From: Leptodontidium sp. MPI-SDFR-AT-0119 | Lineage: Eukaryota; Ascomycota; Leotiomycetes; Helotiales; Leptodontidiaceae | Assembly: GCA_020726505.1 (NCBI GenBank) | Contig: JAHLEZ010000003.1 | Span: 3,968,001 to 4,032,000 of the forward strand | Direction: 5' to 3' | Length of the DNA: 64,000 nucleotides | Part shown: positions 60,195 to 64,000 of the stretch, in pieces | Position numbering within the stretch: the first letter of the stretch is position 1 | How the letters are laid out: every line of letters starts with the position of its first letter | Notes under the pieces: generated by a model | Database searches by the model: none | Seen by the model: the letters and a program-made list of their open reading frames with translations, nothing else | What the model was told of the DNA's origin: nothing | Position numbers and translations under genes: made by a program

Positions 60195-62096
60195 ATGCCT
60201 CGAGCCTCTCGGTCAAAGCGTTTGTAAGGTCTGGCGCCAGATACGGATGAAATTAGCAAACGGGCGCGCAAACCCAACACTAACTCGTTGGAGGCATTTA
60301 CTAGGTCCCAGGAGCCCATTTCCCGCAAATCCAAGGGCAGGAAGCGTGCCAGGGCCTCTACTATTGGAGAAGAGGGTGTGGAGGATGCTACAGAAGCAGA
60401 CGATTATACAGAAGAACCGGTGGAAGACGCTGCAGAAGAGGAGCCCTCAACACCTAATCCTCGGAAAGGCAAGGACAGGATAGATGCTACTATTGAACTC
60501 TCTAGCGCAGTTTCAACGCCTTCTAAGTTACCTCATCGAAAGAAACAAGTTCCAGCCTTTGATCCAACAGACAATTATGGCCCTAAACTCACAATTAGGT
60601 TCGTTGTTACCGTTTCAATCGATAGTCGGGCGAAGAACTCATTCTTGCTCTACGAAGACATCAATTCCCGAGATCGACTACTATTTGCAGCTATAGGAGC
60701 GTTAGTATACAAGAAAAGAGTGGAAGGATGGGCTGATACAAGAGGATTAAAAGGTGTAAATAGGCCGGAGCCAAGACCATAGGTTATTACTTCAGGAGAT
60801 CCAAAGAAACAAGGGATTTACACGGAATTAACAAATGAGGATGATCTACGGGATTTCTATGTGTTTCTACGTCAATAGAACCATTCCGGGGCCAAATAAG
60901 CATCCATTGTTTCTATAGATGCCCCGTACAAGACGTACGACAGAGATATAACCCCCGAGCCTACTCTTCTAACTAAAGATAAAGGCAAAGGGAAAGCACG
61001 ACTAGAGACCATACGGAAAGTCAGCGTACGCCAACCCTCCAGCGACAATATAATTAATTTAGATGAAGAAGATGACGACGATTCGGTAATTATCTCTCCT
61101 ATAGAGAAGTTGCTAAACACTATAACAGGGAAACTGTTACAAAAGAAGAGGTTGTCGAAAGAGAAGGAAACTGGGCTTGAATTACTATAGAGAACAGTCT
61201 TTAATTCAAATTATTGTGCCGACTCACGTTATAATAATAGAAGAGGTTATTGCTACGTACTAAAGTCGACTAGTACTTACTATGTTATATCGCTATTAGA
61301 GCAAGAAGAGTGGGCTATGGCTATCAAATTGAAGATCCCCGGAGTTGATTTCTATACTCCACCTGTTATATGGATTACTAGATTTCAAGACGGCGAGTCG
61401 GTAACACAGATGAAATCATTGGGAAACCGTAAGGTTAATTAAAAGAAGGAGGAGAACGTACTAAAGAAAGATACGACAGAGTTAGGTCTAGTGCACCTTC
61501 ACGTCAACATGCCCGCTACGACTCCGGCTCCCCTTGCCTAACCGCAACTACTAGTATATGTACCCCCCCCTCCTCCTGGTTACTGGCAATATAGTCCATT
61601 TGGGCTTTAATTTATTGAAGGCATGCCCGTTGGTCCTTCTTTTGTAGGGGCTACTATGCAAAACCTCGCTCCTAGCAATGTGCGAAATGTTACTTTACCC
61701 TCCTCACCTTTACGACTAGGGCTAATAGGGGGGAATAAGATGTTGGCCTTCCGCGACTTTCTCTTGAGGTTAGAGACTCTCCCTACACGTAGGCCATTGA
61801 TTTAATCTGCGTTTGACTTGTTTGATGACGTAGATATATTATCTGTTGATTAATTATATAATAAAGAGTTGATTACGTCTTGTGGTGTCAAAGTTAGCAC
61901 TGCTGACTTGATTTTAAAGCACGTTTCTAAATTCAAGCTTGAATTTAAGGAGAGACAGAGAGCAGAGACAGAGGCCGCTGTAGCTTTATTAGATTTCCCT
62001 AATATAGGTAGTGCCAGCGATATGCGTCGTTAAATGGAGGGTCTAAGTGCGGGGTCAGGTGAGGAACTAGATGATGATTTTTTCGACGAATACTAA
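60195..62096 (+). pseudogene. Second reading frame of the transposon, unknown function, 11 premature stops
   Basis: One continuous frame of 634 codons from the ATG at 60195 to TAA at 62094-62096, with no frameshift. Premature stops are at 60225, 60780, 60876, 60897, 61188, 61440, 61539, 61608, 61803, 61851 and 62031; all are TAA or TAG, none TGA, which is what C-to-T change of Gln codons gives. Layout: basic N-terminus (MPRASRSKR, RKSKGRKRARAS), acidic stretch rich in Glu, a segment KLTIRFVVTVSIDSRAKNSFLLYEDINSRDRLLFAAIGALV, an acidic INLDEEDDDDS patch, a Pro/Tyr-rich linker (PPPPPGYWQYSPFG), and a C-terminal helical module (MLAFRDFLLRLETLPTRRPLI to KVSTADLILKHVSKFKLEF) followed by an acidic tail. 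The last module faintly recalls a SAM-like fold. I recognise no family. A transposition accessory protein or a captured host gene are both possible. Confidence 0.75.
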
Positions 62097-62334
62097 ATCA
62101 ATTTGAATAGGATAAAGTGTGTACGTATTCTTAACACCTAAATACTTAATATCCGCGTTGTTTTAGTCGTATTTGTATGTATTTGTTAGTGTAATTGAAT
62201 ATCTAAAGCTATCCGACGTTAATTCGCTTAAGTTCGCATCCTCGCTTTCGTATCCTCATTCTTAATAGTCATTACTAACTACATTTTTAAAGAGAGCCTA
62301 TAATACTTTTGCTGTAGATTTAGGTGTAATAGTT

Positions 62335-63330
62335 TTATACTTCCCTGATACCTACGTTCCTGAAATGCGCACGTGCTCTGCGGGCAGCATCAGGGCCTGA
62401 ACCTGACTTAATACATGCCCATTCTAGGAAATCTTAATAATCTATATGTTTATGCCTCTCCCTACGATAATGGCGACGAATATATACCTTTAAGTCTCTA
62501 AAGCTCTCTTTAATTAGGTTTAAATCAGGAGAATATAGAGGTAGGAAAAGTAATAAGACCCCTCTTCTATCAAACTATACTTGAATCTCATCGATATTAA
62601 AATAATAGATTAAGGCGTTATCAAGGACTACCACTGATCTAGAGGCAGGATATGCGTTATACAGTGGTAATAAGTCGTCAATTATGAAATCCGCAAACAT
62701 GTCGCCTGTGCAAGTGCCTATAAAGGTTGTAAAAGTGATGTAGCCGTCCACGGTATATGCAGGGAGTACAGATACCCGTTCTCTACTTTGTAGCCACCTC
62801 TTAACCACTGCTCTTGCTCCTGAATGGGACTAGCCATATTGACGATCTCCAGTCCTATCGTCGCTCCCAGATTCGTCTATACAAACGATTTGGTCCGCTG
62901 TGTATTGCTGTAGTCGATATGCCCATTCTAAGCGTAGTTCCTGGTTTTGTTGAGCGGCGACGACCTTCAACTTCTTCCGAGTAATCTTGATTCTTGCTAA
63001 TATTCGTTGTACAGTGGTTCTAGCCACATTAACGTCAAATGCGTCCTTTAGAAAGTCTGCAATCTCGTCTTAGTACATCTATAGTCTCTCGTCCAAAAGT
63101 AGCTTAATTAACTACTCCATTTCCATAGAAACAATCTTCGCGGGACCCCTAGATCGTGGTAAAACAGGCAGATCATGCTCCAATCGTAGTTTATGATGAT
63201 ATACCGTTCGTTCAGTCGTCTTATATATATTGGCGATTAATTGTAAGTAGGCTCGGTCGAGTATAGCATCGGGGTCCCGAAGAGCATCTTCAATACGCGC
63301 CACTACGTCTATATCTAAACGAGGAGCCAT
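62335..63330 (-). pseudogene. Tc1/mariner (IS630-like) DDE transposase, six premature stops
   Basis: One frame of 331 residues from the ATG at 63330 to the TAA ending at 62335. N-terminal helix-turn-helix region (ILDRAYLQLIANIYKTTERTVYHH), second helical DNA-binding part (VARTTVQRILARIKI) and the DDE catalytic domain: first Asp in IVCIDESGSDDRTGDRQYG, second Asp in SVVVLDNALI, then LPLYSPDLNLIKESFRDLKVYIRR, where the usual NPIEE reads NLIKE, so the expected Glu is a Lys beside a Glu. Six internal stops (about 63112, 63069, 63060, 62831, 62576, 62430) are all TAA or TAG. It would cut and paste the element at TA sites if intact. It converges on the second reading frame. Confidence 0.9.
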
Positions 63331-63473
63331 CAGAGTAACCTACAAATTAGTTCGTTAGAAAGCGCAACTGTTAAGCTTTAATTTGAGCTACTTACGACGT
63401 TGTTCTGACAATATTTAGTGGTGCTGTGTGAGGGGGCGCCGATATGAGAGATGGCGGGAGGGGGGCCGACGCG

Positions 63474-63528
63474 ACTTTTCGTGAGGCTCGCTAAAAATCC
63501 GGATTGAAGCTAGTTATGGACATTGCTG
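63474..63528. repeat. Right terminal inverted repeat
   Basis: Reverse complement of the left repeat with one mismatch, followed by TA at 63529-63530. Confidence 0.95.
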
Positions 63529-63530
63529 TA

Positions 63531-64000
63531 ACGTGTGTTAGTAATCCATTTTTGCAACCCCACCACTTTTGATTCTCTAGTTCCCCCCTCCACCATTTGC
63601 CATAAACGCGCCCTCACATATAACTTAATAACGTAACAACTAAAACACTTCGTAGAGGTATCAAATTAAAGCTGCCACTTTACGCTTTTAAATGATTTAA
63701 CTTTTATTATACCTAGAGTTATATTTGTTGAGTTGTAATTAAAGGGGCGGACAATGAGTATAAGCTTGAGTGCCTTTCCTTTCGAACCTAAAACCCGCCC
63801 CTTTTGAAATCATTTAACAACAACACCTCTAAGTAATAAGTGACTTATATTAAAATAAGTATTAGACTTTATATTTTAATTATTAAAAAAATCCTATGTT
63901 TTAAAGGCGAGTTGCGAGGGCAAAAGACGAAAATATGAATTTTACCCGCAAAAAAGTGAAGATGCGGCTCAAGAAAATTTACCTGCTTCGGGAGTTCCGC
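63531..64000. other. AT-rich window end
   Basis: No gene seen. AT-rich DNA with an AAAGGGGCGG (about 63741) / CCGCCCCTTTT (about 63796) inverted pair and an ATGATTTAAC / GAAATCATTTAAC inverted pair around it, possibly the edge of another decayed element. Confidence 0.45.

Larger units (their letters stand above)
60036..63528. mobile_element. Complete two-gene Tc1/mariner-type DNA transposon, RIP-disabled
   Basis: 3493 bp bounded by 55-bp terminal inverted repeats (one mismatch) that begin CAGCAATGTCCATAACTAGC and flanked by TA on both sides (60034-60035, 63529-63530), the target-site duplication of the Tc1/mariner/IS630 superfamily. Inside are two convergent reading frames: a transposase on the minus strand (62335-63330) and a 634-codon frame of unknown function on the plus strand (60195-62096). 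Both carry only TAA/TAG stops and no frameshift. The usual fungal element of this class is shorter and has one gene, so the extra frame makes this unusual. Ends are intact, so it could still be moved in trans. Confidence 0.92.

Overview
This is genomic DNA of a filamentous ascomycete (Pezizomycotina). The evidence is short GT-AG introns of about 45-200 bp with CTAAC/CTGAC-type branch points, Zn2Cys6 regulators with Cys-x2-Cys-x6-Cys, secreted CAZymes, sugar MFS permeases, and repeats with C-to-T decay typical of RIP. The species cannot be read from the sequence; a Leotiomycete is a guess. Intron-containing genes are given as start-to-stop spans, with exon coordinates in the evidence. These splice models were worked out by hand, and nearly all keep one open frame across every junction.

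Layout. 0-7 kb: a seven-exon fungal protein with a CorA-like C-terminal membrane hairpin, then an arginyl-tRNA synthetase-like gene whose class I signatures are eroded. 7-13 kb: gene-poor, with a 54-bp minisatellite, a 19-bp inverted repeat and a LINE RNase H relic. 13-28 kb: a BTB protein, a frameshifted LsdA/Rds1-like secreted protein, a zinc-type reductase, a Zn2Cys6 factor, an aldo-keto reductase, a bZIP factor, an MFS pseudogene, a small secreted ORF disturbed by a 42-bp G run, and a conserved secreted protein.

29-46.5 kb is a carbohydrate island: GH35 beta-galactosidase, decayed GH106-like rhamnosidase, GH5 endo-1,6-glucanase (one homopolymer frameshift), Zn2Cys6 regulator, hexose-type permease and GH3 beta-glucosidase with a PA14 insert. 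The regulator/permease promoter and the GH3 promoter share an unusual palindrome, CGGGGA-N3-TCCCCG, so co-regulation is plausible.

47.5-59.4 kb looks like a small catabolic cluster: zinc-type reductase, old yellow enzyme, 2,4'-dihydroxyacetophenone dioxygenase-like cupin, two divergently transcribed SDRs and a second sugar-type MFS permease.

60.0-63.5 kb is a complete 3.5-kb Tc1/mariner-type element with 55-bp terminal inverted repeats and TA duplications. It carries a DDE transposase and, facing it, a second 634-codon reading frame of unknown function. Both are disabled only by TAA/TAG stops, with no frameshift. This two-gene element is the best candidate here for an undescribed system.
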